Assembly (NCBI RefSeq): GCF_037039395.1
Contig: NZ_CP146242.1
Coordinates: 1,787,001 to 1,851,000, forward strand
From: Agrobacterium vitis
Lineage (GTDB): Bacteria; Pseudomonadota; Alphaproteobacteria; Rhizobiales; Rhizobiaceae
Length of the DNA stretch: 64,000 nucleotides
Reading direction: 5' to 3'
Part shown: positions 9,013 through 19,800 of the stretch, in pieces
How the letters are laid out: every line of letters begins with the position of its first letter
How positions within the stretch are numbered: the stretch's first letter is position 1
Made by a program: the position numbers and the translations under genes
The notes under the pieces: model-generated
The model's database searches: none
Told to the model about the DNA's origin: nothing
The model's input: only the letters and a program-made list of their open reading frames with translations

Positions 9013-9537
9013 TTATTTGCGAGCCAGGATGCTGGCCAAATCGGCAGAGATCAGCTCGGCCAATTCCCGCGCAGCTCGATTTTCAGCATCTCTTACAGCG
9101 CGAAGCTTGGCAAATTCCTGGGTCGGAAAATCAACCAGCGCGACGGACTGACGATGGGCGATACGCATGACTGAGAGGTCGCTTGCCTTCTTCAGTGTAT
9201 AATCAGCGCTGACCGTCACACGGCCCGCTGTTGCGCGGTCGGTTTTTTCGTTGATCAGGACTTCTGTCGTGTCAGTTTGAACGACAAGCGTTAAAAAGTA
9301 TTCGGGATGCGCTGCTTCACCCTGTCCGCCGGCCGCAAGGAAGATCAAGCGGTTGCGAACCTCTTGTCCAACTCTGGTCGTTGCTGGTGAAAAGCCTATG
9401 GAGGCCATCAATTTACGGGTGCCCAGGGCTTCGCCGTAGAGCGGCCGGACCTGGCAGCCCGCGAGGGCGCCAAGCAGGCCAACGGACGCGGCGAGAACCG
9501 CGCGACGGGATAAATTTACGCGTGAATCAGACGACAA
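9013..9537 (-). CDS. lptE: LPS-assembly lipoprotein LptE
   Basis: 174 residues. A signal peptide with [19 protein letters not shown] ends at a lipobox cysteine near residue 28, predicting an outer-membrane lipoprotein. The body after CQVRPLYGE is typical of alphaproteobacterial LptE, which plugs the LptD barrel and helps insert lipopolysaccharide. It overlaps the 3' end of leuS by 11 bases, and the leuS-lptE-holA order is conserved in Proteobacteria. That context supports the call, because LptE sequences are weakly conserved. Confidence 0.88.
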   Translation of the reverse strand: MSSDSRVNLSRRAVLAASVGLLGALAGCQVRPLYGEALGTRKLMASIGFSPATTRVGQEVRNRLIFLAAGGQGEAAHPEYFLTLVVQTDTTEVLINEKTDRATAGRVTVSADYTLKKASDLSVMRIAHRQSVALVDFPTQEFAKLRAVRDAENRAARELAELISADLASILARK

Positions 9538-12157
9538 TGTTCACAATCCTCTGCGGAACCACAATGATCTTCTTAGGCGTCTGCCCTTGAAGAGCGGCTT
9601 TGACGGCATCCAGATCGAGCACCGCTTGGCTGACGGCATTCTGATCCGCATCGCGACCGATTGTCAATTCGGCCTTCTTCTTCCCGTTGATCTGCACCGG
9701 CATGACCACTTCGTTTTCAGCCACCAATTCAGCGTCGAAAACCGGCCAGTCCGCTTGGGCGACAAGCCCCGAATGCCCCAGCACCGCCCAGCATTCTTCT
9801 GCCAGGTGCGGCATCATCGGAGCGATGATCTGGATCAGTATTTCCGTGGCATTGCGCACCGCAGCGACGAAGCCGGCATCTGCATTTCCGGATGCCACCT
9901 GTGTCAGCGGGGCTGCCAAAGCATTGAGAAACTCGTAAATCCGCGCAACGGCCTTGTTGAAGGCCAGTTTGTCCAGATCTGCGCCGACAGCCTGCAAGGT
10001 CTTGTGGGCAACCTGGGAAACCGCCCTGCCCGCACCATCCTTAGCCGGAGTCGATGCGGAGGTTCTCAGCACGTCGGCAGCCTCGGAAATCAGCCTCCAA
10101 AGCCGCTGGACGAAGCGATGCGACCCCTCGATACCCGCTTCCGACCAGATCACGTCGCGATCCGGTGGTGAATCAGACAGAACGAAAAAGCGCGCTGTAT
10201 CGGCGCCGTAGGAGCCTAGAATATCGTCGGGGTCGATGACGTTCTTTTTCGACTTCGACATTTTTTCGACGGAGCCGATCGTCACTTCCTCGCCGGAGGA
10301 CAGGAGGAAGGCGCGGCGCGTGCCATCGACATCCTCGACGCGGATATCGGCAGGCGCCACCCATTGACCGTTGGCACCGTTACCGAGACGGTAGGTCTCG
10401 TGGACGACCATGCCTTGGGTGAACAGGCCCTTGAAGGGCTCGCTCGCCTCCACATGGCCGGTTTCGCACATGGCGCGGGTGAAGAAGCGGGAATAGAGCA
10501 AATGCAGGATCGCGTGCTCGATGCCGCCGATATATTGATCGACTGGCAGCCAGCGATTGGCCACGGCCGGATTGGTCGGCGTGTCTTCCCACGGTGCGGT
10601 GAAGCGGGTGTAATACCAGCTGGAATCGACGAAAGTGTCCATCGTATCCGTTTCACGACGGGCGGGCTTGCCGCAGCAAGGGCAGGAGACGTTGCGCCAG
10701 GTTGGGTGGCGGTCCAGCGGGTTGCCAGGCACGTCAAAGGTGACGTCATCCGGCAGTTTGACCGGCAGATCCTGTTTCGGAACCGGAACAACCCCGCAGT
10801 CTTCACAGTGAATAACCGGGATCGGGCAGCCCCAATAGCGCTGACGTGACACGCCCCAGTCGCGCAGGCGGAAATTCACCCGGCGCTCGGCAACCGGCGC
10901 ACCGTGTAGATCGGCAGCGCAGAGCTTTGTGGCAACAGCATCGAACGCCTCGGTGGTGGTCATACCATCGAGAAAGCGGGAATTGATCATCACGCCGTCG
11001 CCGTCATAGGCGGTGTCGCCGACGGTAAAGCTTGCGGCGTCACCATCTTTCGGCATGACCACCGGCACGACCGGCAAACCGTATTTGCGGGCGAAATCCA
11101 GATCGCGTTGGTCGCCGGACGGGCAGGCGAAGATCGCGCCGGTGCCATAGTCCATCAGCACGAAATTGGCGATATAGACGGGCAATTCCCAGCTGGGATC
11201 AAGCGGATGTCTGACCTTGATTCCCGTGTCCAAGCCCTTTTTCTCGGCGGTTTCCAGCGCAGCCAGCGAGGTCCCTGCCCTGCGGCATTCGTCGCAGAAG
11301 GCAGCAATGTCGCTGGATGTGTCTGAAAGTGCCTTAGCCAGCGGATGATCGGCGGCAATCGCCAGGAAGCTGGCGCCGAACAGCGTATCAGGACGGGTCG
11401 TATAGACCTGCACGTCGGCAAAGCCCTGCGGGCCGGTACCAGCGGCGATCTCCCAGCGAATGGCCAGGCCTTCAGAGCGACCGATCCAGTTCTTCTGCAT
11501 CAGCCGCACTTTTTCCGGCCATTGATCCAGCGTATCCAGCGCGTCCAGCAGATCCTGGGCGAAATCGGTGATCTTAAAGAACCATTGGGTCAGTTCGCGT
11601 TGTTCGACCAGCGCGCCCGAGCGCCAGCCGCGGCCATCGATCACTTGTTCATTGGCCAGCACCGTCTGGTCGACCGGGTCCCAGTTGACCTTGGATTGCT
11701 TGCGATAGACCAGGTCCTTTTCCATCATGTCGAGGAAGAGATATTGCTGGCGGTGGTAATATTCGACATCGCAGGTGGCGAATTCACGCGACCAGTCCAG
11801 CGACAGGCCCATGGATTTCAGCTGGGTGCGCATCGCTGCGATGTTCTGATAGGTCCAGTCCTTGGGATGAACCTTGTTCTGCATGGCAGCGTTTTCAGCT
11901 GGCATGCCGAAAGCGTCCCAACCCATCGGATGCAGGACGTTATAGCCGCGCGCGCGCTTGTAGCGGGCCACGACATCGCCCATGGCATAATTGCGCACAT
12001 GGCCGATATGAATGCGACCGGACGGGTAGGGGAACATCTCAAGTACGTAGTATTTTTCGCGGCTGTCATCGTTATCGGTTTCGAAGATTTTCGCCTCAGA
12101 CCATTTTTCCTGCCAACGAGGTTCCGCATCGCGCGGATTGTAACGTTCTGTACTCAT
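9527..12157 (-). CDS. leuS: Leucyl-tRNA synthetase
   Basis: 876 residues, normal for bacterial LeuRS. It charges tRNA-Leu. The class I signature HIGH is at residues 50-53 ([15 protein letters not shown]) and the KMSKS loop is near residue 631 ([15 protein letters not shown]). A zinc-ribbon-like stretch ([20 protein letters not shown]) and the CP1 editing domain lie between them. The start [16 protein letters not shown] is the usual N-terminus. It is transcribed away from yggS across a 201-base intergenic region and leads lptE and holA. Confidence 0.97.
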   Translation of the reverse strand: MSTERYNPRDAEPRWQEKWSEAKIFETDNDDSREKYYVLEMFPYPSGRIHIGHVRNYAMGDVVARYKRARGYNVLHPMGWDAFGMPAENAAMQNKVHPKDWTYQNIAAMRTQLKSMGLSLDWSREFATCDVEYYHRQQYLFLDMMEKDLVYRKQSKVNWDPVDQTVLANEQVIDGRGWRSGALVEQRELTQWFFKITDFAQDLLDALDTLDQWPEKVRLMQKNWIGRSEGLAIRWEIAAGTGPQGFADVQVYTTRPDTLFGASFLAIAADHPLAKALSDTSSDIAAFCDECRRAGTSLAALETAEKKGLDTGIKVRHPLDPSWELPVYIANFVLMDYGTGAIFACPSGDQRDLDFARKYGLPVVPVVMPKDGDAASFTVGDTAYDGDGVMINSRFLDGMTTTEAFDAVATKLCAADLHGAPVAERRVNFRLRDWGVSRQRYWGCPIPVIHCEDCGVVPVPKQDLPVKLPDDVTFDVPGNPLDRHPTWRNVSCPCCGKPARRETDTMDTFVDSSWYYTRFTAPWEDTPTNPAVANRWLPVDQYIGGIEHAILHLLYSRFFTRAMCETGHVEASEPFKGLFTQGMVVHETYRLGNGANGQWVAPADIRVEDVDGTRRAFLLSSGEEVTIGSVEKMSKSKKNVIDPDDILGSYGADTARFFVLSDSPPDRDVIWSEAGIEGSHRFVQRLWRLISEAADVLRTSASTPAKDGAGRAVSQVAHKTLQAVGADLDKLAFNKAVARIYEFLNALAAPLTQVASGNADAGFVAAVRNATEILIQIIAPMMPHLAEECWAVLGHSGLVAQADWPVFDAELVAENEVVMPVQINGKKKAELTIGRDADQNAVSQAVLDLDAVKAALQGQTPKKIIVVPQRIVNIVV

Positions 12158-12303
12158 GGGATGCTACGTCCGGATTGCTTGAAAATTTGGGTGGACCTTC
12201 ACCATGAAACAGTCCTAGCGTCAAGGTTTTGCGCCGGAATCGGGCCATCCTGGGACGCATTCCTTACTGCGGTGTCTATAATGCGCTTGCAAAGGCTCTT
12301 GCC

Positions 12304-12325
12304 TTTCGCGGCCAGTGCCGCGAAA
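12304..12325. other. Perfect hairpin in leuS/yggS divergent region
   Basis: TTTCGCGGC (12304-12312) pairs with GCCGCGAAA (12317-12325) around a CAGT loop. It lies 33 bases before the yggS start and 147 bases before leuS on the other strand. There is no T run after it on the plus strand. It could be a regulatory hairpin in the yggS leader or an operator. The role is unknown. Confidence 0.5.
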
Positions 12326-12358
12326 ACAGGCGGAATTTCAAATTACGGATTGCTGACG

Positions 12359-13018
12359 ATGACCATTGAAGAACGACTGGATGAGGTACGGACCCGGATC
12401 GCTGCGGCGGGCCGCGAAGCCGATCGGACCCCGGAGGCGGTCACGCTGGTCGCCGTTTCCAAAACCTTCGATGCGGAGGCGATCCGCCCGGTCATCCTGC
12501 ACGGCCAGCGGGTGTTCGGTGAAAACCGGGTGCAGGAATCGCAAGGAAAATGGCCGCAGCTGAAAGCCGAAACACCTGAGATCGAGCTGCATTTGATCGG
12601 ACCGTTGCAATCCAACAAGGCAGCGGAAGCCGTGGCGCTATTCGATGTGATTGAAACGGTGGACCGGGAAAAGATCGCACGCGCCCTGGCCGAGGAAATG
12701 GCCAAGCAGGGCCGTCGTCTGCGGCTGTATGTGCAGGTCAATACCGGGCTGGAGCCACAAAAGGCGGGCATTGCCCCGCAGGACACGGTGGATTTCGTCA
12801 CCCTTTGCCGGTCGGAACTCGGCCTCGATATTGTCGGACTGATGTGCATTCCTCCAGCTGAGGAAAATCCCGGGCCGCATTTCTCTCTTCTGGCAAAGCT
12901 GGCAGGGCAGTGCGGCGTCGAGCGCTTGTCGATGGGGATGTCGGGTGATTACGAGACGGCTATTGCCTTCGGCGCTACCAGCGTGCGGGTGGGATCGGCG
13001 ATTTTCGGCCATCGCTGA
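12359..13018 (+). CDS. YggS/PLPBP family pyridoxal-phosphate homeostasis protein
   Basis: 219 residues. A single TIM-barrel PLP-binding protein that buffers pyridoxal phosphate and affects amino-acid pools. The PLP lysine motif is VAVSKTFDAEAIRPV near residues 31-45. Other family motifs are FGENRVQES, HLIGPLQSNKA, VQVNTGLEPQKAG and the C-terminal LSMGMSGDYETAIAFGATSVRVGSAIFG. The start ATG at 12359 gives the normal length. The frame is open much further upstream only because it runs antisense through leuS. Confidence 0.92.
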   Translation: MTIEERLDEVRTRIAAAGREADRTPEAVTLVAVSKTFDAEAIRPVILHGQRVFGENRVQESQGKWPQLKAETPEIELHLIGPLQSNKAAEAVALFDVIETVDREKIARALAEEMAKQGRRLRLYVQVNTGLEPQKAGIAPQDTVDFVTLCRSELGLDIVGLMCIPPAEENPGPHFSLLAKLAGQCGVERLSMGMSGDYETAIAFGATSVRVGSAIFGHR

Positions 13019-13054
13019 TGGGCTGCTGATTTCACCAACAAAACCCGCAGAATA

Positions 13055-13089
13055 AAACCCCGGGGCGGAGCCACCGGGGTTTGATTTTT
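13055..13089. terminator. Bidirectional terminator between yggS and the DUF1013 gene
   Basis: A 9-bp GC-rich stem (13055-13063 with 13074-13082) around a 10-base loop, followed on the plus strand by GATTTTTTG. On the minus strand the stem is followed by TTATT. It lies in the 90-base gap between convergent genes. Confidence 0.88.
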
Positions 13090-13108
13090 TGATCCCGAAA
13101 GATGAGGA

Positions 13109-13804
13109 TCAGTACTGATCGTCTTCTTCTTCGGTATTGGTCGATTTCAACGATTGCAGCTTCTTGAACACGGCATTGGCGTCGATTTCCTTTTCCTCTT
13201 CCTGGGCGTAGAAATCGAGATGTTCGGTCTGCGAAGCCGATTGCAGGGTGGCGCCAAGCTCGGCAGCTGTCGGCAGAGGCCGGCCCTTCGAGGCTTTTTC
13301 TACTTCCATGTCCAGATCGATCTGGCTGCACAGGCCAAGCGTCACAGGGTCCATCGGCGCGAGATTGGCCGAATTCCAGTGGCTGCGGTCACGGATCTGC
13401 TCGATCGTGCTCTTGGTGGTGCCGACCAGCCGGGAAATCTGTGCATCCTTCAGTTCAGGATGATTGCGCACCAGCCAGAGAATGGCGTTCGGGCGGTCCT
13501 GACGCTTGGAGACCGGCGTATAGCGGGGGCCACGGCGCTTCGAATCAGGCACGCGCACCTTCGGCTCGGAAATCTTCAGCTTGTGGGCAATATCTTTTTC
13601 GCCGCGCGCGATCTCGTCGCGGGAAAGCTGGCCGGTGGCAATGGGATCAAGACCCTTGATGCCTTGTGCGGCTTCGCCATCGGCAATGGCTTTTACCTCA
13701 AGCGGGTGCAGCTTGCAGAACTGGGCAATCTGCTCGAATGACAGCGCCGTATTGTCTACGAGCCATACGGCCGTTGCCTTTGGCATAAGCAGTGTCTGGG
13801 CCAT
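13109..13804 (-). CDS. DUF1013 family regulator (TrcR-type)
   Basis: 231 residues from MAQTLLMPKATAVWLVDN. This alphaproteobacterial family is annotated as a cell-cycle transcriptional regulator (TrcR). Visible features are an N-terminal helical region resembling a helix-turn-helix (LSFEQIAQFCKLHPLEVKAI), a second DNA-binding-like helix pair (LKDAQISRLVGTTKSTIEQI), and an acidic C-terminus ending TEEEDDQY. I chose the ATG at 13804 because the longer frame begins with an unconserved extension. It is transcribed divergently from acs. Its exact targets cannot be read from sequence. Confidence 0.85.
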   Translation of the reverse strand: MAQTLLMPKATAVWLVDNTALSFEQIAQFCKLHPLEVKAIADGEAAQGIKGLDPIATGQLSRDEIARGEKDIAHKLKISEPKVRVPDSKRRGPRYTPVSKRQDRPNAILWLVRNHPELKDAQISRLVGTTKSTIEQIRDRSHWNSANLAPMDPVTLGLCSQIDLDMEVEKASKGRPLPTAAELGATLQSASQTEHLDFYAQEEEKEIDANAVFKKLQSLKSTNTEEEDDQY

Positions 13805-13991
13805 GCAATTACAATCCTTCTGTAGGTACGCGCCGTCGGGCGCGAGCCGTGGATACAACCAGAATTTCCGGGAAATCACCGGCTATATACGCCGGTTGAC
13901 GCAGAAATGCAATTCTTTGAAAGACAAATGACCTTTGTCTAATTGCCGCCATGTGGCGACCTGATAAGAATTGGCAGTATGACACCTATAT

Positions 13992-14075
13992 CATGATGCA
14001 GAGCCACTGCACCGCATCATGTCAGGTCGCATGTTGAGAGAGGTGAGGAGCTCTCCGCAGCCTGTCATGGCTGCG
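13992..14075 (+). promoter_or_regulatory. acs leader with two inverted repeats
   Basis: In the 289-base gap before acs, CATGATGC (13992-13999) pairs with GCATCATG (14014-14021), a perfect 8-bp inverted repeat with a 14-base spacer. Closer to the gene, CGCAGCC (14056-14062) pairs with GGCTGCG (14069-14075) around a 6-base loop, ending seven bases before the AGGAGG ribosome-binding site. Either could be an operator or a leader hairpin. No assignment to a regulator is possible. Confidence 0.45.
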
Positions 14076-14093
14076 TCACATCAGGAGGATTTC

Positions 14094-16049
14094 ATGTCTG
14101 CGAAGACCTATCCCGTTTTAAAGGCCGCCAAGGCCCAGGCTTTGATCGATAACGACAAATACCTGAAATGGTACGAGGAAAGCATTGAGGAGCCGGAGAA
14201 ATTCTGGTCCAAGCACGGCAAGCGGATCGATTGGTTCAAGCCCTATACCAAGGCCAAGAACACCAGTTTCAAAGGCAAGGTGCCGATCAAATGGTTCGAG
14301 GACGGGCTGACCAATGTATCGTACAACTGTATCGACCGGCATCTGAAAACCCATGGTGAGCGCACCGCGATCATCTGGGAAGGGGACAATCCCTATATCG
14401 ACAAGCGGATCACCTATAATCAGCTTTATGACAATGTCTGCCGGCTCGCCAATGTGCTGAAAGCCCAGGGCGTGAAGAAAGGCGACCGTGTCACCATCTA
14501 TATGCCAATGGTGCCGGAAGCGACCTATGCCATGCTGGCGTGTTCGCGTATTGGTGCCGTGCATTCGGTGGTGTTTGGCGGTTTTTCGCCTGAAGCCCTG
14601 GCTGGCCGGATCGTCGATTGCGAATCGACCTTCGTGATCACCTGTGACGAAGGGGTGCGCGGCGGCAAGCCGGTGGCGCTCAAGGAAAATACCGATGTCG
14701 CCATCGACATTGCGGCGAAACAATATGTCATCGTCAACAAGGTTTTGGTGGTGCGCCGTACCGGCGGCAAGGTCGGCTGGGCTCCGGGGCGCGATCTCTG
14801 GTATCATCAGGAAATCGCCAAGGTGAAGCCGGATTGCCCGCCGGTGAAGATGAAGGCGGAAGATCCGCTGTTCATTCTCTACACCTCCGGCTCTACCGGC
14901 AAGCCAAAGGGCGTGCTGCACACGACCGGCGGTTATCTCGTCTATGCGGCGATGACCCACGAATATGTGTTCGACTACAAGGACGGCGAGGTATTCTGGT
15001 GCTCGGCAGACGTGGGCTGGGTGACCGGCCATTCCTATATCGTCTACGGGCCGCTTGCCAATTGCGCGACGACGGTGATGTTCGAAGGCGTGCCCAATTT
15101 CCCCGACCAGGGACGGTTCTGGGAAATCATCGACAAGCACAAGGTCAATATTTTCTATACCGCGCCCACCGCCATCCGCTCGCTGATGGGGGCCGGAGAC
15201 GATTTCGTCAAGCGCTCCTCACGCTCCAGCCTGCGATTGCTGGGCTCGGTCGGTGAGCCGATCAATCCGGAAGCCTGGGAATGGTATTATAACGTGGTGG
15301 GCGACCAGCGCTGCCCGATTGTCGATACATGGTGGCAGACCGAGACCGGCGGCATTCTCATCAGCCCCCTGCCCGGCGCCACGGATCTCAAGCCCGGTTC
15401 CGCGACCCGGCCCTTCTTCGGCGTCAAGCCGGAGCTGGTGGACAATGAAGGCAAAGTGCTGGAGGGGGCCGCCGATGGCAATCTCTGCCTGATCGATAGC
15501 TGGCCAGGCCAGGCGCGGACGATCTACGGCGATCACAATCGCTTCGTCCAGACCTATTTCTCTACCTATAAGGGCAAGTATTTCACCGGCGATGGCTGCC
15601 GTCGTGACGAGGACGGTTATTACTGGATCACCGGTCGCGTCGATGACGTGCTGAATGTCTCCGGTCACCGTCTGGGGACTGCCGAGGTGGAATCGGCACT
15701 GGTTTCGCATCATCTGGTCTCAGAGGCTGCCGTGGTGGGTTATCCGCATGGCATCAAGGGCCAGGGCATTTATTGCTATGTGACGCTGATGGCGGGCCAT
15801 GAGGGCAATGAAGACTTGCGCCAGACATTGGTCAAACATGTTCGGTCCGAAATTGGCCCGATTGCGGCTCCTGACAAGATCCAGTTTGCCCCCGGCCTGC
15901 CGAAAACCCGGTCCGGCAAGATCATGCGCCGTATCCTGCGCAAGATCGCCGAGGACGATTTTGGTGCGCTGGGCGATACATCGACCCTGGCCGATCCTGG
16001 CGTTGTCGATGATCTGATTGCCAACCGGCAGAACAAGGCATCCACCTGA
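14094..16049 (+). CDS. acs: Acetyl-CoA synthetase
   Basis: 651 residues. Converts acetate, ATP and CoA to acetyl-CoA, AMP and PPi. The start at 14094 has an excellent RBS (AGGAGG at 14083-14088) and gives the standard N-terminus MSAKTYPVL. The AMP-forming signature [11 protein letters not shown] is at about residues 262-272. Further motifs are [29 protein letters not shown] and the C-terminal [11 protein letters not shown], whose lysine (about residue 608) is the conserved, regulatory acetylation site. The interval 16071-16097 downstream can form a GC-rich hairpin without a T run. Confidence 0.97.
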   Translation: MSAKTYPVLKAAKAQALIDNDKYLKWYEESIEEPEKFWSKHGKRIDWFKPYTKAKNTSFKGKVPIKWFEDGLTNVSYNCIDRHLKTHGERTAIIWEGDNPYIDKRITYNQLYDNVCRLANVLKAQGVKKGDRVTIYMPMVPEATYAMLACSRIGAVHSVVFGGFSPEALAGRIVDCESTFVITCDEGVRGGKPVALKENTDVAIDIAAKQYVIVNKVLVVRRTGGKVGWAPGRDLWYHQEIAKVKPDCPPVKMKAEDPLFILYTSGSTGKPKGVLHTTGGYLVYAAMTHEYVFDYKDGEVFWCSADVGWVTGHSYIVYGPLANCATTVMFEGVPNFPDQGRFWEIIDKHKVNIFYTAPTAIRSLMGAGDDFVKRSSRSSLRLLGSVGEPINPEAWEWYYNVVGDQRCPIVDTWWQTETGGILISPLPGATDLKPGSATRPFFGVKPELVDNEGKVLEGAADGNLCLIDSWPGQARTIYGDHNRFVQTYFSTYKGKYFTGDGCRRDEDGYYWITGRVDDVLNVSGHRLGTAEVESALVSHHLVSEAAVVGYPHGIKGQGIYCYVTLMAGHEGNEDLRQTLVKHVRSEIGPIAAPDKIQFAPGLPKTRSGKIMRRILRKIAEDDFGALGDTSTLADPGVVDDLIANRQNKAST

Positions 16050-16364
16050 GGTATGTCTCTCAGGCTTTGCAAAGGGGGCGGGGTCTCTCCGCCCCTTACG
16101 TTTACGCATTCTCGCCCTGAACGAATAAGAAATATCAACTGCCGGTTTCAATGGCAGTTCGTATTATCCGCATTTTCAAGCGGAACTGGCCGGGTTTTGA
16201 ATGGCACTCGTAAAGTGCAATTAAACAGACTATATGGGGGATCTTACTGCGGAACGACCCTTACCTGACCTTCGAGCCGGTCGGTGACAGGCCTCCACAG
16301 TCCATTCGAGTGTTATGGCGGGTGCGCGATGTCAGTTCTGCGCGGCGCTGTAGTAGGAGTTCCC
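16050..16364. other. Gap between acs and the metallopeptidase gene
   Basis: 315 bases without a convincing gene. It holds the acs hairpin and two short inverted repeats, AACTGCC/GGCAGTT around 16138-16160 and GGCACT/AGTGCA around 16203-16220. The AGGAG ribosome-binding site of the next gene is at 16355-16359. The promoter of the downstream gene is presumably here, but I cannot pick its boxes with confidence. Confidence 0.5.
16071..16097 (+). terminator. GC-rich hairpin after acs
   Basis: A 9-bp stem (one G-T pair) of AGGGGGCGG with CCGCCCCTT, starting 25 bases after the acs stop. It is not followed by a T run, so it may be a Rho-independent terminator of the weak type or an RNA 3' end stabiliser. 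Confidence 0.4.
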
Positions 16365-16808
16365 ATGGCCCGGGTAGACCAATCCGACGACTGGCGCGAA
16401 AAACACGCGCCGACAATCAGCACTTTCGAGTCGCTGGCGATCGAAGCTTTCGGCAATTTACCGAAGGAATTTCGCGACCTGACCGGAAACCTGATCATCG
16501 AGATTGCCGATTTTCCCACCGACGACGTTTTTGAAGACATGGCCCTCGAAACGCCTTTCGATCTGCTGGGCCTGTTCGAAGGGCGCGGCATTTCCGAGCG
16601 TTTCAGCATGGAAACCGGCGAGGTGCCCAATAAGATCACCCTCTATCGCCGCCCCATTCTCGACTACTGGGCCGAAAATGAGGAAACACTGGGCGATATC
16701 GTCACCCATGTGCTGATCCACGAGATCGGCCATCACTTCGGCCTGTCCGACGATGATATGGAGCGGATCGAGGAAAGCGTTGACGACGGAATGGCCGACC
16801 GGTCGTAA
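16365..16808 (+). CDS. Minimal zinc metallopeptidase (Zincin_1 family)
   Basis: 147 residues. The zinc-binding HExxH motif is HEIGHHFGLSDDDM near residues 119-132, close to the C-terminus, as in the small Zincin_1 (PF06262-type) metallopeptidase family. The central segment EVPNKITLYRRPIL matches the same family. No signal peptide or membrane segment is seen, so it is probably cytoplasmic. I chose the ATG at 16365 because AGGAG lies five bases before it. The frame extends upstream to 16284 without a good RBS. The substrate is unknown. Confidence 0.82.
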   Translation: MARVDQSDDWREKHAPTISTFESLAIEAFGNLPKEFRDLTGNLIIEIADFPTDDVFEDMALETPFDLLGLFEGRGISERFSMETGEVPNKITLYRRPILDYWAENEETLGDIVTHVLIHEIGHHFGLSDDDMERIEESVDDGMADRS

Positions 16809-16831
16809 CGTCTGCGAAAATACAACAGGAT

Positions 16832-16867
16832 AAGAGCGGCGCATCCTGAGGGACGTGCCGCCTCTTT
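16832..16867. terminator. Imperfect hairpin between convergent metallopeptidase and pyc genes
   Basis: AGAGCGGCGCATCC and GGACGTGCCGCCTCTTT can form a long stem with a bulge, ending in a T-rich run on the plus strand. It occupies most of the 65-base convergent gap. Confidence 0.5.
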
Positions 16868-16873
16868 CGTTTG

Positions 16874-19800
16874 TTATGCCTCAAGGCCGATCAGCAGGTC
16901 CTTGGCGTCGATCTGGTCACCGGCCTTCACCAGCACTTCAGCAATCTTGCCATCGCGTTCGGCATGCAGCGCGGTTTCCATCTTCATTGCTTCGATGGAG
17001 AGCAGCACGTCCCCGGCTTTCACGGCCTGCCCTGCCGAGACGAAGACCCGTGAGATGACACCAGGCATCGGCGCACCGATATGCGCGGCATTGGCGGCCT
17101 CCGCCTTGCGGCGGGCGGCGGCCCCGGACGCTCCATGGCTGCGGTCTGGCACCTTGATACGGCGTGGCTGACCGTTCAGCTCGAAAAACATCGTAACCAG
17201 GCCCTGGGCATCGGGAGCACTGGCCGCCTGGTTGACGATGACAAGCGTCTTGCCCTTCTCGATTTCGGCAAACAGCTCCTCGCCATCGCCCATGCCGTAG
17301 AAATAGGAATGGGTCGGCAGGACCGAGACCGGGCCATAGGTATCGGAGGCCAGGGCGAAATCCGTGAACACCTTTGGATACATCAGGTAGGACGCGAATT
17401 CAAAATCACTGACACTGCGCTCCAGCTTGTCCTCAATGGTCTTGCGCTCGGCATCGAGATCGGCGGGCGGTAAAAGCGAGCCTGGCACGGCCGTATACGG
17501 CTTGTCGCCCTTCAACGCCTTCTTTTGCAGGCTCTGTGGCCAGCCGCCGGGCGGTTGACCGAGGTCACCCTTCAGCATCGAGACGACCGAATCGGGGAAG
17601 GCGATATCCTTATCCGGGTTTTCGACATCGTCCACCGTCAGGTCCTGCGCCACCATCATCAGCGCCATATCGCCCACCACCTTGGAAGATGGCGTGACCT
17701 TGACGATGTCACCGAACATCTGGTTGACGTCGGCATAGGTCTGCGCCACCTCGTGCCAGCGGGTTTCCAGCCCCAGCGAGCGGGCCTGTTCCTTCAGGTT
17801 GGTGAACTGACCACCGGGCATTTCATGCAGATAGACTTCGGAGGCCGGACCCTTGAGATCGCTTTCGAAGGCGGCGTATTGGCCGCGGACCGCCTCCCAA
17901 TAGAAGGAAATGCGACGGATCCATTCGGGGTCCAGCCCCGGATCGCGTTCTGTCCCGGCCAGAGCCTCGACGATCGAGCCGAGGCAGGGCTGTGATGTAT
18001 TGCCCGACAGCGCATCCATGGCGGCATCCACGGCATCGACACCGGCATCGATGGCTGCCAGCACGGTGGCGGCAGAAATACCTGATGTGTCATGGGTGTG
18101 GAAATGGATCGGCAGGCTGGTCGCCTCACGCAGCGCCTTGAACAAGACTTTCGCGGCAGCGGGTTTCAGCAGCCCGGCCATGTCCTTGACGGCAATGATA
18201 TGGGCGCCGGCCTTTTCCAGTTCGGCGGCAAGAGCCGTATAATATTTCAGGTCATATTTTGGCCGGGCGCTGTTCAGGAGATCGCCGGTATAGCAAATCG
18301 CTGCCTCGCACAGCTTGTTCTCTTCCTGCACGGCATCCATGGAGACGCGCATATTGTCGACCCAGTTCAGGCAGTCGAACACCCGGAACAGGTCGATGCC
18401 GCCCTTTGCCGCCTGGCGGACGAAATATTTGACGACATTGTCAGGGTAATTTGTATAGCCGACGCCGTTTGCGCCGCGCAGCAGCATTTGCAGCAGCAGG
18501 TTCGGTGCGCCTTCGCGAATCAACGCCAGCCGTTCCCACGGATCTTCCGTCAGGAACCGCATCGAGACGTCAAAGGTCGCGCCGCCCCAGCATTCCAGGG
18601 AAAGCAGATTGGGCAGGGCGTGGGCATAGACACTGGCGATCCGGGCGATGTCATTGGTGCGCATCCGGGTGGCAAGCAGCGATTGATGGCCGTCGCGCAT
18701 GGTCGTGTCGGTCAAAAGCACGCGCGGTTCGTTGCGCATCCACTCGGCAAAGCCCTTGGGACCCAGCGCGTCGAGCTTTTGCTTGGTGCCATCGGTAATA
18801 CCGGCGTCAATATAGGGAATGACCGGCTTTGCCGCCTTGTCCGAGGGCTTGGGACGGCCCTTGGTTTCTGGGTGGCCGTTGACGGTCACGTCGGCCAGAT
18901 AGGTGAGCAGCTTGGTTGCGCGGTCCTGGCGCTTGACCTGGGCGAACAGTTCCGGCGTGGTATCGATGAAGCGTGTCGTATAAGTATTGTTGCGAAATTT
19001 CGGGTGTCCGATAATCGCTTCGAGGAAGGTGAGATTGGTGGCGACACCGCGGATACGGAATTCGCGCAGCGCCCGATCCATCCGGCTGATCGCTTCCTGC
19101 GGTGACGCGCCTGCGGCTGTCACTTTCACCAGCAGCGGATCATAGAAACGGGTGATGATCGCGCCGGTATAGGCGGTGCCGCCATCAAGCCGGATGCCAA
19201 AACCTGCCGCCGAGCGATAGGCGGTGATGCGGCCATAATCGGGAATGAAATTATGCTCGGGGTCCTCGGTCGTGACGCGGCATTGCAGGGCATGGCCATG
19301 CAGGCGGATGTCTTCCTGGCGGGGAACGCCCGATTCCGGCGTGCCGATCGCAAACCCTTCGAGGATGTGGATCTGCGCCTTGACGATGTCGATACCAGTG
19401 ACCACTTCGGTGACGGTGTGCTCGACCTGAATGCGCGGATTGACCTCGATGAAGTAGAATTTTCCAGTATCGGCATCCATCAGATATTCGACGGTACCGG
19501 CGCCGATATAGCCGGTGGCTCTGGCAATTTTCAGCGAATAGGCGGCGAGTTCCTGACGCTGCGCCTCGGAAAGATAGGGGGCGGGAGCCCGTTCCACGAC
19601 TTTCTGGTTGCGGCGCTGCACCGAGCAATCGCGTTCAAACAGATGCACGGCATTGCCATGGGTATCGCCGAGGATCTGGCTTTCGACATGGCGGGCATTT
19701 TCCACCAGCTTTTCCAGATAGACTTCATCCTTGCCAAAAGCGGCCTTTGCCTCGCGCTTGGCCTCCGTGACTTCGCGCGCCAGATCGCTTTCGGAGCGGA

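Noticed and set aside
11345..12358. Long N-terminal extension of the yggS frame
   Set aside because: The extension is antisense to leuS and the divergent gap. Family homology begins exactly at the ATG at 12359.
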